Shown: positions 13,653-20,457 of the stretch, piece after piece
Numbering within the stretch: position 1 is the first letter of the stretch
Layout of the letters: each line of letters opens with the position of its first letter
Origin: a virus
Reading direction: 5' to 3' (one strand)
DNA length: 22,625 nucleotides
IMG/VR virus record: IMGVR_UViG_3300017788_000189
Span: 1-22,625 of that record
Notes under the pieces: generated by a model
Databases searched by the model: none
The model's input: only the letters and a program-made list of their open reading frames with translations
Told to the model about the DNA's origin: nothing
Position numbers and translations under genes: made by a program

Positions 13653-13960
13653 GCGAATACGTGCGCGTCATTGAGGAAGAAGAAGAGGAAGGCATCGGCG
13701 TCCTGAAGGCACTTGCAATTCTCTCGGCGCATGAGCATCGCAGCACCTCGCACTGGCGCCTAGTCGAAAGACAGCATTTCAAGAACGGACGACTGGATGA
13801 AACTCACATCTTTGTCGAGAGTTTCTACGAAAAGCCAAGCGAGTATTTTGAACCGGTCAAGATGCTCACCTTTGAAGCCGAGGCCATTGCCAAGGCATAC
13901 GTGATGGAGGGTGTTGAAGAACAAATTCGCAGCATTCAGGACGAAGATGACGATGACTGA
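13649..13960 (+). CDS. Small acidic hypothetical protein, 103 aa
   Basis: The ATG overlaps the stop of the previous gene by four bases. The 103-residue product starts with an acidic run (VIEEEEEEGIG), has a mixed central part with several histidines and aromatics (SAHEHRSTSHWRLVERQHF), and ends in a second acidic run (QDEDDDD). Its 3' end overlaps the antisense regulator gene by 25 bases, so the DDDD tail is read on the other strand as the regulator's serine tail. No known domain. An assembly or DNA-mimic role could be imagined from the acidity, but there is no direct evidence. Confidence 0.65.
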   Translation: MSEYVRVIEEEEEEGIGVLKALAILSAHEHRSTSHWRLVERQHFKNGRLDETHIFVESFYEKPSEYFEPVKMLTFEAEAIAKAYVMEGVEEQIRSIQDEDDDD

Positions 13961-14235
13961 GCTGCATTGACCACAAAATTTGGCATTCCGAGCAGCCAGA
14001 GCACCGACAGTCCATAGAGACCACTTAGGGTGGCAATCTGCACTGCAGAGGGTTCTGTTTCGGCGCGTTCCATTCTGCAATAGGTGGCTTGGCCTATATG
14101 CAGTTCTTTTGCGATTGTCCTTTGAGACAGACCACTGTTTAGACGGGCGTCTCTCATTCGCTCTGCCACCAATAACTTCCTTTGATAATGAGGCATGCGA
14201 AGAGCGTTCTTTCCGCTTGTCATCAAATAGCGCAT
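13936..14235 (-). CDS. Cro/CI-type helix-turn-helix regulator, antisense in the head operon
   Basis: From the minus-strand ATG at 14235 the product is 99 residues. A later ATG at 14223 is an alternative, and an upstream TTG at 14256 is less likely. The region about residues 21-78 is an XRE-family HTH: VAERMRDARLNSGLSQRTIA followed by KELHIGQATYCRMERAETEP and a Leu-rich last helix (LSGLYGLSVLWLLG). There is no C-terminal protease or oligomerisation domain, and the protein ends in six serines. It is divergent from the protease-scaffold gene (starts 62 bases apart) and convergent with the acidic gene. It probably represses its own promoter and the 14297 gene, or acts as a timing switch for late genes. 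Host-gene control is also possible. Confidence 0.82.
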   Translation of the reverse strand: MRYLMTSGKNALRMPHYQRKLLVAERMRDARLNSGLSQRTIAKELHIGQATYCRMERAETEPSAVQIATLSGLYGLSVLWLLGMPNFVVNAAQSSSSSS

Positions 14236-14296
14236 TTTGATTCGCTTCTGGATCAAGAGTTGTGGATATTGTAATAGATTTTGCTAGTTTTACATC
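14236..14296. promoter_or_regulatory. Divergent promoter and possible operator region
   Basis: This 61-base gap lies between the starts of the HTH gene (minus) and the protease-scaffold gene (plus). On the minus strand TACAAT (14268-14273) is a good -10 about 33 bases before the HTH ATG, with a weak -35. On the plus strand TTGTGG and GCTAGT are 17 bases apart, a weak pair. GTAA-TAG (14271-14277) and CTA-TTAC (within 14284-14293) form an imperfect inverted repeat that could bind the HTH dimer. The calls rest on pattern only. Confidence 0.4.
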
Positions 14297-15490
14297 ATGA
14301 GCGAAACTTCTTTTCGTTACGACATCGCGCCCATCGAAAAGTACGAGCTAACCCCCGAAGGTTATCTTCGCACTTGGGCCACTATTGCTCGCACTGGCGT
14401 ACAAATGTACACCGATGCGGCCGGTGGGGTTCGGCGTGAATATCGTCCCGAAGAAGAAGTGGGCTCGCCAGAAAGCCTCGCTTCGTTTGCGGGCAAGGCT
14501 GTAACTCTTGAACATCCCCCGGCTCTGCTTGACAGTGCCAATACGAAAGACTATCAAATTGGTTTTTCGGGCACCGAGGTGGTTTATGACAACGGTTTTG
14601 TCCGTGCCGTCATGACCATCACGGATAAGGATGCGATTGAACGCATCATGCGGGGTGATGCAAAAGAAGTGAGTGCTGGTTACAGGGTTCAATTTGACCC
14701 AACGCCCGGCATTGCGGAAGGCGGTGAGCATTACGACGGCGTCCAACGGATGATCGACGGTAATCACATTGCTGTTGTCCGCAGGGGCAGGGCAGGCCCG
14801 CAGGTGAAGCTTCATCTAGATCGCCTAGATGCCGCCGACCCATCTTTACTATCTCTTATTGAGGAACCATCTATGACTGCGAAGGTCAATTTTGATGGCG
14901 CCGAGTTCGAGGTGACCGAGAGCGTTGCTCTGGCGATCACCAAAGAGCGCGAAGATGCCAAAATGTCCTACGAGGACATGAAAAAACAATACGATGCCAT
15001 GATGTCCGAAGCTTCCAAAATGAAGGAAGAAATGGATGCCATGAGCAAAGAAACCAAAGGCAAGTGCGATGCCGCTGAGGGTCGCGCTGATGCCCTGGAG
15101 CAAGAGCTTGAGGCCGTGCGTGCTGAGCTTGATTCCGCTAAGGAAATCAATCTTGATTCGCTGGTTCAAGAACGTGTTGCTCTGATTGATAAGGCTCGCG
15201 CCACCCTGGATAGCGAGTTTGATTTTGCAGGCAAAGATGCTCGTGAAATCATGGAAGCCGCTGTCAAGGCGGTGCGTGGTGATGCCATGGATCTGTCAGA
15301 GAAATCTGACGATTACGTGCAAGCCATGTTCGACACACTGGTTGAATCGGCTCATAGCGATTCTGCCGCCACCGATGAGCTTCGCAAAGCCGTTGCCTCC
15401 ATCGCATCTCCCGCTTCTGCACCGTCTTCCTACCTGGAGCGACTGCAGAATGCCTGGAAGACCCCTCTTTCCATCTCCAAGGAGCGCTGA
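14297..15490 (+). CDS. Prohead protease (DUF2213-like) fused to scaffold
   Basis: This 397-residue protein combines a capsid-assembly protease and its scaffold. Residues about 1-185 fit DUF2213: GKAVTLEHPP (H73), then AKEVSAGYRV (S126) and GNHIAVVRRGRAGP (H157). The serine and two histidines fit a herpesvirus-type assemblin triad, but the assignment is by analogy. Residues 193-300 are a charged heptad-like coiled coil (for example KQYDAMMSEASKMKEEMDAM). The last 100 residues are helical and end in YLERLQNAWKTPLSISKER, probably the shell-contact peptide. The protease would cut the scaffold once the shell is built. It is followed by the decoration and major capsid genes. An internal start at 14873 could make the scaffold alone. 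Confidence 0.85.
   Translation: MSETSFRYDIAPIEKYELTPEGYLRTWATIARTGVQMYTDAAGGVRREYRPEEEVGSPESLASFAGKAVTLEHPPALLDSANTKDYQIGFSGTEVVYDNGFVRAVMTITDKDAIERIMRGDAKEVSAGYRVQFDPTPGIAEGGEHYDGVQRMIDGNHIAVVRRGRAGPQVKLHLDRLDAADPSLLSLIEEPSMTAKVNFDGAEFEVTESVALAITKEREDAKMSYEDMKKQYDAMMSEASKMKEEMDAMSKETKGKCDAAEGRADALEQELEAVRAELDSAKEINLDSLVQERVALIDKARATLDSEFDFAGKDAREIMEAAVKAVRGDAMDLSEKSDDYVQAMFDTLVESAHSDSAATDELRKAVASIASPASAPSSYLERLQNAWKTPLSISKER
14873..15490 (+). CDS. Candidate nested scaffold protein from an internal start
   Basis: Within the protease-scaffold gene, in the same frame, ATG 14873 (M193) is preceded by GAGGA at 14861-14865, with 7 bases between. This is one of the better ribosome binding sites in a window where many genes lack one. 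It falls exactly at the boundary between the protease domain and the coiled coil. The product would be a 205-residue scaffold without protease. Lambda makes Nu3 from inside gene C in the same way. This arrangement is inferred and needs protein evidence. Confidence 0.5.
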   Translation: MTAKVNFDGAEFEVTESVALAITKEREDAKMSYEDMKKQYDAMMSEASKMKEEMDAMSKETKGKCDAAEGRADALEQELEAVRAELDSAKEINLDSLVQERVALIDKARATLDSEFDFAGKDAREIMEAAVKAVRGDAMDLSEKSDDYVQAMFDTLVESAHSDSAATDELRKAVASIASPASAPSSYLERLQNAWKTPLSISKER

Positions 15491-15493
15491 TCC

Positions 15494-16057
15494 ATGGCCG
15501 TTACTTTCACCCCTTCGGGCACGGCTACTGCAGGTGGTGTTCAGCAGAGCTATTCGCTTGAGCTGACCGCCCTCCTGGAAGGCCAACTGTCCGACATTCG
15601 CGACAACACCATCGGCACCTACATCAACGAAACCGGTGCTGTGGTTCCTTTCGGCAATATCGTCACCTGGGCAAGTGGCGGCACTGTTGCCAATTCTGCT
15701 AAGACCATCAGTGGCACTAGCGAGACCGTGGTGGGCGTTAATGCTCTCACCTATGTCGATGAAACCGCTGAAGATGCCAATAGCCGCCCTGGCGTTAAGG
15801 CCGCTCAGGCAATGAACGTTGTCAACGAGGGCGCTGTTGCCATGTATGTGCATGGTTCGGTCACCCCTGCCACTGCAGTGCGCGTGATCCACACCGCCAC
15901 TGGCGTGCAATATGCAGGTCAACTGCGTAGCGCATCGCTTTCGGGCAAGACTGCTGTTCTGTCGAGCGCTCGTTATCTCACTTCCGTCACCGGCTCTGGC
16001 CTGGCGATTGTTGAGTTCAACGGTCCTGCCTTCACTCTCACCGCTGACAATTCCTGA
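15494..16057 (+). CDS. Putative capsid decoration (cement) protein
   Basis: The 187-residue protein is Gly/Thr/Val/Ala-rich and looks all-beta (for example NEGAVAMYVHGSVTPATAVR). It lies between scaffold and major capsid, where head decoration or cement proteins are usually encoded. The first half (LEGQLSDIRDNTIGTYINET then AVVPFGNIVT) and the SASLSGKTAVLSS part match the general shape of the 'structural cement' family found beside DUF2184 capsids. A good Shine-Dalgarno (AAGGAG, 15479-15484) lies 9 bases before the ATG, in line with high expression. It would bind the outside of the shell and stabilise it after expansion. There are no cysteines. Confidence 0.7.
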   Translation: MAVTFTPSGTATAGGVQQSYSLELTALLEGQLSDIRDNTIGTYINETGAVVPFGNIVTWASGGTVANSAKTISGTSETVVGVNALTYVDETAEDANSRPGVKAAQAMNVVNEGAVAMYVHGSVTPATAVRVIHTATGVQYAGQLRSASLSGKTAVLSSARYLTSVTGSGLAIVEFNGPAFTLTADNS

Positions 16058-16071
16058 TAGGAGGCCCTCCA

Positions 16072-16977
16072 ATGTCTGATTTTCGCATGGACGAAGCGGG
16101 TCTGTTTCTCGAGCGTCAGCTTGAGTACATCCGCCCCCAGGTGTTTGAAGTTCAGTACGCTGACATCAAATACCCCACCATCCTGCCTGTGACCAGCGAA
16201 GCTGGTTCTGGCGCCCAAACTTTCACCTACCGCATCATGGATGCCACTGGTGAATTCAAGGTGATTTCCGACGCCGCTGATGATCTGCCCCGCGCCGACA
16301 TCAGCCAAACCGAGAAGAGCATCAACATCCGCTCTATTGGTGGATCGTTCGGTTACACCGTTCAAGAGCTTCGTGCTGCACAAATGGCGAATGTCGCCCT
16401 TGAGCAGCGCCGTGCTTCTGCTGTTCGCCGCGCTTACGAGGAGAAGGTGGAAGACATTGCCATGTTTGGCGAAGCTTCCGTTGGCCTGGCTGGTTTCTTC
16501 AACAATTCCACGGTTGACCTTGTGGTTGCCGATAAGTGGTTCACCGATAGCGGCACCACTGCCCAGGAAATGCTTGAGCTGCTGAACTATGGCGTGACTG
16601 CCATTGTCAATGGTTCCAAGATGAAGGAAGAGCCTGACACCATCCTCATGGCTTATGAGGACTACAACAAGGTCAGCACCACTCGCAATAGCGATTCTTC
16701 GGACGTGACTGTGCTGGAATACTTCCTGCGCACCAACCCCTACATCCGTAACGTTGAGCCCATCAACCAGCTTGATGCCGACAACAGCGTTTTGGAGAAG
16801 AACCGCATGGTGGTGTACAAGCGTGATCCTCTGAAAGTGCAACTGCACCTTCCTCAGCCGCTTGAACTGTTCCCGCCTCAGCAGCGTGGTCTGGAATTCA
16901 TCGTTCCCGCCCATGCCCGCGTCGGTGGCGTGGCCCTTTACTACCCCAAGAGCGTCATTTACGTGCAGGACAACTGA
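16072..16977 (+). CDS. Major capsid protein (DUF2184-type, HK97 fold)
   Basis: The 301-residue protein is the likely shell subunit. It resembles DUF2184 capsid proteins: an N-terminal FRMDEAGLFLERQLEYIRPQ helix, YRIMDATGEFKVISDAADDLP, a long spine helix (RRASAVRRAYEEKVEDIAMFG, about 108-128), GLAGFFNN and a C-terminal ARVGGVALYYPKSVIYVQ. Length is typical for this compact group, and no N-terminal scaffold domain is present because a separate scaffold gene exists. The Shine-Dalgarno TAGGAGG (16058-16064), 7 bases before the ATG, is the strongest in the window and fits very high expression. It follows the decoration gene after 14 bases. Confidence 0.88.
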   Translation: MSDFRMDEAGLFLERQLEYIRPQVFEVQYADIKYPTILPVTSEAGSGAQTFTYRIMDATGEFKVISDAADDLPRADISQTEKSINIRSIGGSFGYTVQELRAAQMANVALEQRRASAVRRAYEEKVEDIAMFGEASVGLAGFFNNSTVDLVVADKWFTDSGTTAQEMLELLNYGVTAIVNGSKMKEEPDTILMAYEDYNKVSTTRNSDSSDVTVLEYFLRTNPYIRNVEPINQLDADNSVLEKNRMVVYKRDPLKVQLHLPQPLELFPPQQRGLEFIVPAHARVGGVALYYPKSVIYVQDN

Positions 16978-17025
16978 ACGTAATCTGGGCGTTAAGCTTG
17001 AAAGCAGTTCTCCAACGAACACACA

Positions 17026-17412
17026 ATGTTGATTGCTTATCGCCCTGACCTCGAAAATCCGCCTCGCGAAGGTGGTCTTGGCGTTATTACTGATGCTGGC
17101 TTGATTCAGCTCAGTCCAGGGGTTAATTCAGACGTGCCCGAGACCAAATGGGCCCAGGCACGAAGCAATGGTACTATCAAGCGCCTCATGGCAATTGGCG
17201 CCATTGAAGAACTGAAAGACACCCCTACGGTGCAAGACATCCCAACCAAGGTGTCTACACTGGCCGGCCTTCCGCTTTCTGATGCCATTCGCATGCTTGA
17301 AATCATGCATGACGAAGATCAGCTCCAGGAATGGAAAAAAGTGGAAGGTCGCGTAAGGGTGCGCAACGCCATTAGCAAGCGCCTTGAAGCCATTCGTATT
17401 GGAAAAGCCTAA
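17026..17412 (+). CDS. Head-region protein of unknown role, 128 aa
   Basis: This ORF lies between the major capsid and the DUF4054 connector gene and reads as a soluble protein of mixed helix and strand. The first half contains LIQLSPGVNSDVPETKWAQA followed by KRLMAIGAIEEL, a 'pGvN.v....W......' pattern that recurs in small proteins beside phage capsid genes. The second half (SDAIRMLEIMHDEDQLQEW and a basic VRVRNAISKRLEAI) looks like helices that could bind a partner. The position suggests a head-completion or capsid-associated role, but this is inference. The next ATG comes 2 bases after its stop, so they are probably coupled. Confidence 0.65.
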   Translation: MLIAYRPDLENPPREGGLGVITDAGLIQLSPGVNSDVPETKWAQARSNGTIKRLMAIGAIEELKDTPTVQDIPTKVSTLAGLPLSDAIRMLEIMHDEDQLQEWKKVEGRVRVRNAISKRLEAIRIGKA

Positions 17413-17414
17413 TC

Positions 17415-17726
17415 ATGGCCGTTACCTACGCCAGCTTTCTCGAGCGCTTCCCCGAATTCACTCCCCATCCATCGGGAATTGTGAATGGGGCCATCACAGA
17501 GGCAACGGCTGATGTGGGCGACGTGTTTGGCAATCAAGCCGACCGCGCAACAAAACATTTAGCCGCTCATATCATTGCCATTCAACTTGCTCAAATGGGC
17601 ATCCAAATCGGAGCTACAGACGGCAAGGTGTATGGCAAAGGGCTCGAAGCCACCCAGTATGGCCAAGAGTTTAAGCGAATGCTTGAAACCGTCGTTGGTG
17701 CTTCTTCCATTGGCTTTGTCGTATGA
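17415..17726 (+). CDS. Head-tail connector (DUF4054-like adaptor)
   Basis: The 103-residue product starts MAVTYASFLERFPEFTPHPS, then has an acidic helix (ITEATADVGDVF) and KHLAAHIIAIQLAQMG. That 'F...FPEF' followed by an 'AAH..A' helix is the hallmark of DUF4054, the small helical adaptor that docks under the portal and joins head to tail. Length fits the family. Its gene comes directly after the capsid block and overlaps the next start by four bases (ATGA), as expected for connector genes expressed together. No alternative function is suggested. Confidence 0.75.
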   Translation: MAVTYASFLERFPEFTPHPSGIVNGAITEATADVGDVFGNQADRATKHLAAHIIAIQLAQMGIQIGATDGKVYGKGLEATQYGQEFKRMLETVVGASSIGFVV

Positions 17727-18112
17727 CCAATGTCCTCACTCCTCTTGCTAATGCCACTTTGGTTTGGCAGGTGGCGTCTGGATATGTGGCCGACAATCTC
17801 ACGGGCAATTATGTGGCGCAGGCAACTGGCGTTACATACTATGCCTCGTTGAAGCAAAAACAAAATCCTCGTTTCGATTATTTGCTTGGTGCGGACAACA
17901 CAGCAGTGTATATGGAAGGACGACTGACTGGTCCATTGACTCTGTCGGGAATCACCCCTGGAAGCTCTGCTGCTGCAACAATCAATGGAAGGGAGGGGCG
18001 GTTTGAACTGTTGCCGAACGAGCAAATTGCTGATTATTATTGGCAGTTCCTCGGCACGCCAATCAGAGGCATTTTTAGACTGGTTGGCAAAGGAAGCGTT
18101 CAGAACGTCTGA
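17723..18112 (+). CDS. Putative head-closure protein
   Basis: This 129-residue protein begins inside the stop of the connector gene. It appears mostly beta-stranded (ADNLTGNYVAQATGVTYYAS, then YMEGRLTGPLTLSGITPG), with a conserved-looking C-terminus (GREGRFELLPNEQIADYYW). It has no enzyme motif. Gene order (capsid, adaptor, this gene, tail tube) suits a head-closure or stopper protein that seals the capsid after packaging. The assignment rests on context, with no family match I can state. Its last codons lie within the terminator hairpin at 18094-18117. Confidence 0.5.
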   Translation: MTNVLTPLANATLVWQVASGYVADNLTGNYVAQATGVTYYASLKQKQNPRFDYLLGADNTAVYMEGRLTGPLTLSGITPGSSAAATINGREGRFELLPNEQIADYYWQFLGTPIRGIFRLVGKGSVQNV

Positions 18113-18128
18113 CGCTTAACCATTTTTT
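18094..18128 (+). terminator. Intrinsic terminator after the connector genes
   Basis: AAGCG (18094-18098) and TCAGA (18100-18104) pair with TCTGA (18108-18112) and CGCTT (18113-18117), with one bulged T and an ACG loop. This gives 10 base pairs, followed after five bases by a six-T run (18123-18128). The stop codon of the head-closure gene is inside the hairpin. It separates the connectors from the tail tube gene. Confidence 0.75.
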
Positions 18129-18149
18129 CTCTCCATTGAGGATCTTCTC

Positions 18150-18728
18150 ATGCTCTATCATCCCACCGAGCTGGTTAAGAGCCAAGACGTTATTGTGCGC
18201 GTTGGCTCGATTATCACTGCTTCTGGTCGCCCTGTCATCACCCAGAGTGGTGCCACTTTCACTGTTAGTGGCGCTCCCACCCTGTACACCCTGCAAGCAG
18301 CCACCACTGCTTCCGTTGCCTTTAACGATGGCAACACCGAGTTCTACGTGCTGGGCGGCGGCGGCTTCTCTGACAGTGTGATCGTCACTTCTCAGGCCAC
18401 TGCCTCGATCACTTCCTATTTCCAGAAGGATGTTGATGGCACCACTTTTGTGCCCGACAGCTTTGACGAAGCCTTCCAGGTGATTGCTACTGGTCGTTAC
18501 GACAAGACTGCGGAAGTCTACGTCGAAATCAACAAGCAGCTTGGTTCAAGCGGCTCTACTTTCTACTACGACCGCGTGGCTTATGCTGGCCGCGTTATGA
18601 ACTACAGCGAGAGCTATCCTGCTGATAACCTTGTGGAAGTCACCTTCGAGCTGATCAGTCGTGGTCGCATTGGCATCCACCAAGCAGCAACCAGCTCTGG
18701 TAGCATCATTCCCACGGCTCCCAACTGA
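18150..18728 (+). CDS. Major tail protein (tail tube subunit), probable
   Basis: The 192-residue protein is rich in Ser, Thr, Ala and Val and looks like a beta sandwich, as tail tube subunits are. It contains a central ITSYFQKDVDGTTFVPDSFD stretch, then EAFQVIATGRYDKTAEVYVE and a late FYYDRVAYAGRVMNYSES segment. It ends in a typical low-complexity tail (SSGSIIPTAPN). It lies after the connectors and before the tail completion and chaperone genes, the usual tube position in siphoviruses. It is flanked by two terminators, which fits a strongly and separately expressed virion protein. A Shine-Dalgarno-like GAGGA (18138-18142) lies 7 bases before the ATG. Decoration protein is a less likely alternative. 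Confidence 0.7.
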   Translation: MLYHPTELVKSQDVIVRVGSIITASGRPVITQSGATFTVSGAPTLYTLQAATTASVAFNDGNTEFYVLGGGGFSDSVIVTSQATASITSYFQKDVDGTTFVPDSFDEAFQVIATGRYDKTAEVYVEINKQLGSSGSTFYYDRVAYAGRVMNYSESYPADNLVEVTFELISRGRIGIHQAATSSGSIIPTAPN

Positions 18729-18749
18729 TCTTTGTGCCGTTTTCTTGCT

Positions 18750-18776
18750 AGCCTCTCCTTACGGAGGGGCTTTTTT
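18750..18776 (+). terminator. Terminator whose T run abuts the next start codon
   Basis: AGCCTCTCC (18750-18758) pairs with GGAGGGGCT (18763-18771), with one G-U pair and a TTAC loop, followed by Ts up to 18776. The next ATG is at 18777. The 3' arm contains GGAGG, the only Shine-Dalgarno for that ATG (9 bases away), so the hairpin can both end transcription and hide the ribosome site. Confidence 0.85.
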
Positions 18777-19187
18777 ATGAACATTCTTCAGCTCAGGGAG
18801 GTGATTACAGACCTTCTTGGGGCGGCCCCAAATTTAATTGGCACTTATATCTTGCCCAACGGCAGCACCATTCCTGCAATGTATGTTGTTGGGCAAAAGA
18901 GCGTTCCCAGCGAATGGAAGGTAACTGGACTAGAAGTGACAATGCGTCAATATCCAGACCTTTTACCCTCTTCCCCATTGAGCGGGACTGTCAAAGTTGC
19001 TCAAATTTGGGAAGTTGTATTGGTTCAGTACAATCCAGATGGCAAGCAGATTGCCGAAGCAATGGAGAGAATGGTACGGAGATTTCCTGATGCTTCTCCG
19101 TTTTACGTTCCTGGGGATGATGTGGCCTATGAGCGCTGTCGGTTTTCTATTCCCGATTTGGTCCTCCATCGCCTTTACCCAGCATGA
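18777..19187 (+). CDS. Tail-region protein, possible tail terminator, 136 aa
   Basis: The ATG at 18777 begins right after a terminator T run. The 136-residue product starts with a helix (MNILQLREVITDLLGAAPNL) and then has strands such as GTYILPNGSTIPAMYVVG and VAQIWEVVLVQYNP, plus a helix AEAMERMVRRFPDAS. This helix-strand layout, with a central IWEVVL.QYN strand, is reminiscent of tail terminator proteins that cap the tube (Gp U type). The gene order, just before the tail completion protein, allows that role. The match is by shape and position only. The next gene overlaps its stop (19184-19187). Expression is probably low because of the hairpin. Confidence 0.5.
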   Translation: MNILQLREVITDLLGAAPNLIGTYILPNGSTIPAMYVVGQKSVPSEWKVTGLEVTMRQYPDLLPSSPLSGTVKVAQIWEVVLVQYNPDGKQIAEAMERMVRRFPDASPFYVPGDDVAYERCRFSIPDLVLHRLYPA

Positions 19188-19654
19188 CGCTAATTATCAC
19201 TGGCGCAAAAATTCTCAATCAGAAAGCATTAGAGCGCCAGCTCACTCAAGCATTTGAGGACTGGGCAAGACAGGACGTGGGAGATCATTTTTACGATCAA
19301 TTTCACGATCCAATATGGAAATACGGACGAGACACAGTTCGTGAAAATCCCGCAGCCCGAATCAAGAACCCCACGGCCGGTGAATTGCGGGATATTGATG
19401 ACTACGGCGATCTTTACGAAAGCGGAAAAGATGTGTCCATTTCTATAGGTCAAGCCGGTGCTGAGGCTTCCTGGACATGGGATGCCAAGAATCGAAGCGG
19501 AAAACCCTACGCTTCTCATGTGCATGAAGGCACGGGGACCAATTATGGCTATCCTCGTCGATGGACTCAAGATCTTGCAGAGCCACAACGTTTTAATGCC
19601 AGCCAGCTCAAGCAAGGCCTCTTGGAGCACATTCGCGGACTTGGGGCGCCTTAA
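19184..19654 (+). CDS. HK97 gp10-like tail completion/neck protein, probable
   Basis: The 156-residue protein starts inside the previous stop codon. Its N-terminal helix (ALERQLTQAFEDWARQDVGD) is followed by DFY-type helical segments, then YESGKDVSISIG, WTWDAKNRSG and YASHVHEGTGTNYGYPRRWT. In gp10-like neck proteins a helix precedes an antiparallel sheet whose last part carries 'yA..vhfGt....R.W', as here. Such proteins join tail and head. The stop overlaps the next ATG (TAATG at 19652-19656). The assignment combines sequence shape and gene order. Confidence 0.62.
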   Translation: MTLIITGAKILNQKALERQLTQAFEDWARQDVGDHFYDQFHDPIWKYGRDTVRENPAARIKNPTAGELRDIDDYGDLYESGKDVSISIGQAGAEASWTWDAKNRSGKPYASHVHEGTGTNYGYPRRWTQDLAEPQRFNASQLKQGLLEHIRGLGAP

Positions 19655-19905
19655 TGAAAATTGACTACTTGGCCAACGCCAGTCAAACTGTCCATGCCAT
19701 TAACAATACAATTGATGGCACTGCAATGGAGGTGGGCATCCTTTGCCTTGTGTCCTGTCGCGAGGCAACCACTAGAATTGCAAGCGACCACCATTCATTT
19801 CTCGTTGAAATACCGCCTGAATTTCGCTCTAGCTTTGAGCGGGTGAAGGTGTTCAACGCTCTTCTTAACATTCTTGATCATGAGCAAATACAGCTTTCTG
19901 CTTGA
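19654..19905 (+). CDS. Small hypothetical protein, 83 aa
   Basis: The ATG shares its first base with the stop of the previous gene, and the 3' end overlaps the chaperone gene by 26 bases, so it is embedded in a coupled tail operon. The protein reads MKIDYLANASQTVHAINNTI, then EVGILCLVSCREATT and FLVEIPPEFRSSFERVKVFN. It looks like a small alpha/beta domain with two cysteines in the middle and no known motif. It could be a tail assembly accessory, but I cannot identify it. Confidence 0.6.
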   Translation: MKIDYLANASQTVHAINNTIDGTAMEVGILCLVSCREATTRIASDHHSFLVEIPPEFRSSFERVKVFNALLNILDHEQIQLSA

Positions 19906-20428
19906 AACGAAAGAAGAAGGCTTCTTTGAGCTTCTCCCTGGCTTGCGGCTAAAAAAGTTTGGCGGCTGGCTTGTGGCGGAAGCCATTGAGCAAGAGGAAA
20001 TTGGCAAGCTCCAGAGCCAGGCCACCATTCGAGCCGTGCAGCTAGCAAAGAAAGTTGCAGTGGCCAAGGGCGTAGATCTCGACGAGGCATTTGCACTGCT
20101 TCAGGGCGGTGGAAGCACTTTGTCAGAGGCGGAACTTCTGTCTGAATTTACAGAAGAAACTCTTGGCATGCTTACTAGTGGTTCCTCTGTCGAGGCCACC
20201 AATGCCAGAATGGTCACGGCATTCATCCGTTCGCGAGGACAAGGCTTGATTGATGGCGAATGGCAAGATGTTGCTGATTGGAGCGCCGAAGATACCAACG
20301 GTTTGCCTCGTCGCACAGTGGCGAAGGTGGTGGAATTTATTGCTGCTGAGCAAGAATCAGAAATGAAGGGGGTCGGAGAAGCAAAAAAAGCTCCGAAGAG
20401 GAATTCTCCTCAAACACCGAGCGCCTAG
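19880..20428 (+). CDS. Tail assembly chaperone, N-terminal frame (lambda G-like)
   Basis: The 182-residue product begins at ATG 19880, since TTG 19874 adds only two residues. It is helical and acidic (FELLPGLRLKKFGGWLVAEA, then a long EEIGKLQSQATIRAVQLAKK helix and ETLGMLTSGSSVEATNARM). The position directly before the tape measure gene is that of the tail chaperone pair, which keeps the tape measure soluble and recruits tube subunits. Near its end the mRNA holds an A-AAA-AAA slip site at 20383-20389, and shifting -1 there reads into the 20458 frame with no stop. Without the shift the protein ends in KAPKRNSPQTPSA. Confidence 0.78.
   Translation: MSKYSFLLETKEEGFFELLPGLRLKKFGGWLVAEAIEQEEIGKLQSQATIRAVQLAKKVAVAKGVDLDEAFALLQGGGSTLSEAELLSEFTEETLGMLTSGSSVEATNARMVTAFIRSRGQGLIDGEWQDVADWSAEDTNGLPRRTVAKVVEFIAAEQESEMKGVGEAKKAPKRNSPQTPSA
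20383..20411 (+). promoter_or_regulatory. Programmed -1 frameshift site between tail chaperone frames
   Basis: Seven As (20383-20389) are phased so that the zero frame reads A-AAA-AAA, followed by G. A stem of GAGGA (20398-20402) and TCCTC (20407-20411) with an ATTC loop begins 8 bases after the slip site, the usual spacing for a stimulatory hairpin. After a -1 shift the ribosome continues from 20389 (AGC TCC GAA) for 23 codons without a stop into ATG 20458. The product would be a 325-residue fusion. Confidence 0.8.
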
Positions 20429-20457
20429 AGTCGCAGGCCCGGCAGTTCCTGGCCTCT

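Noticed and set aside
15973-17022. A 349-codon minus-strand frame.
   Set aside because: It lies antisense to the major capsid gene and is a codon-bias shadow rich in His, Val and Gly with no motif.
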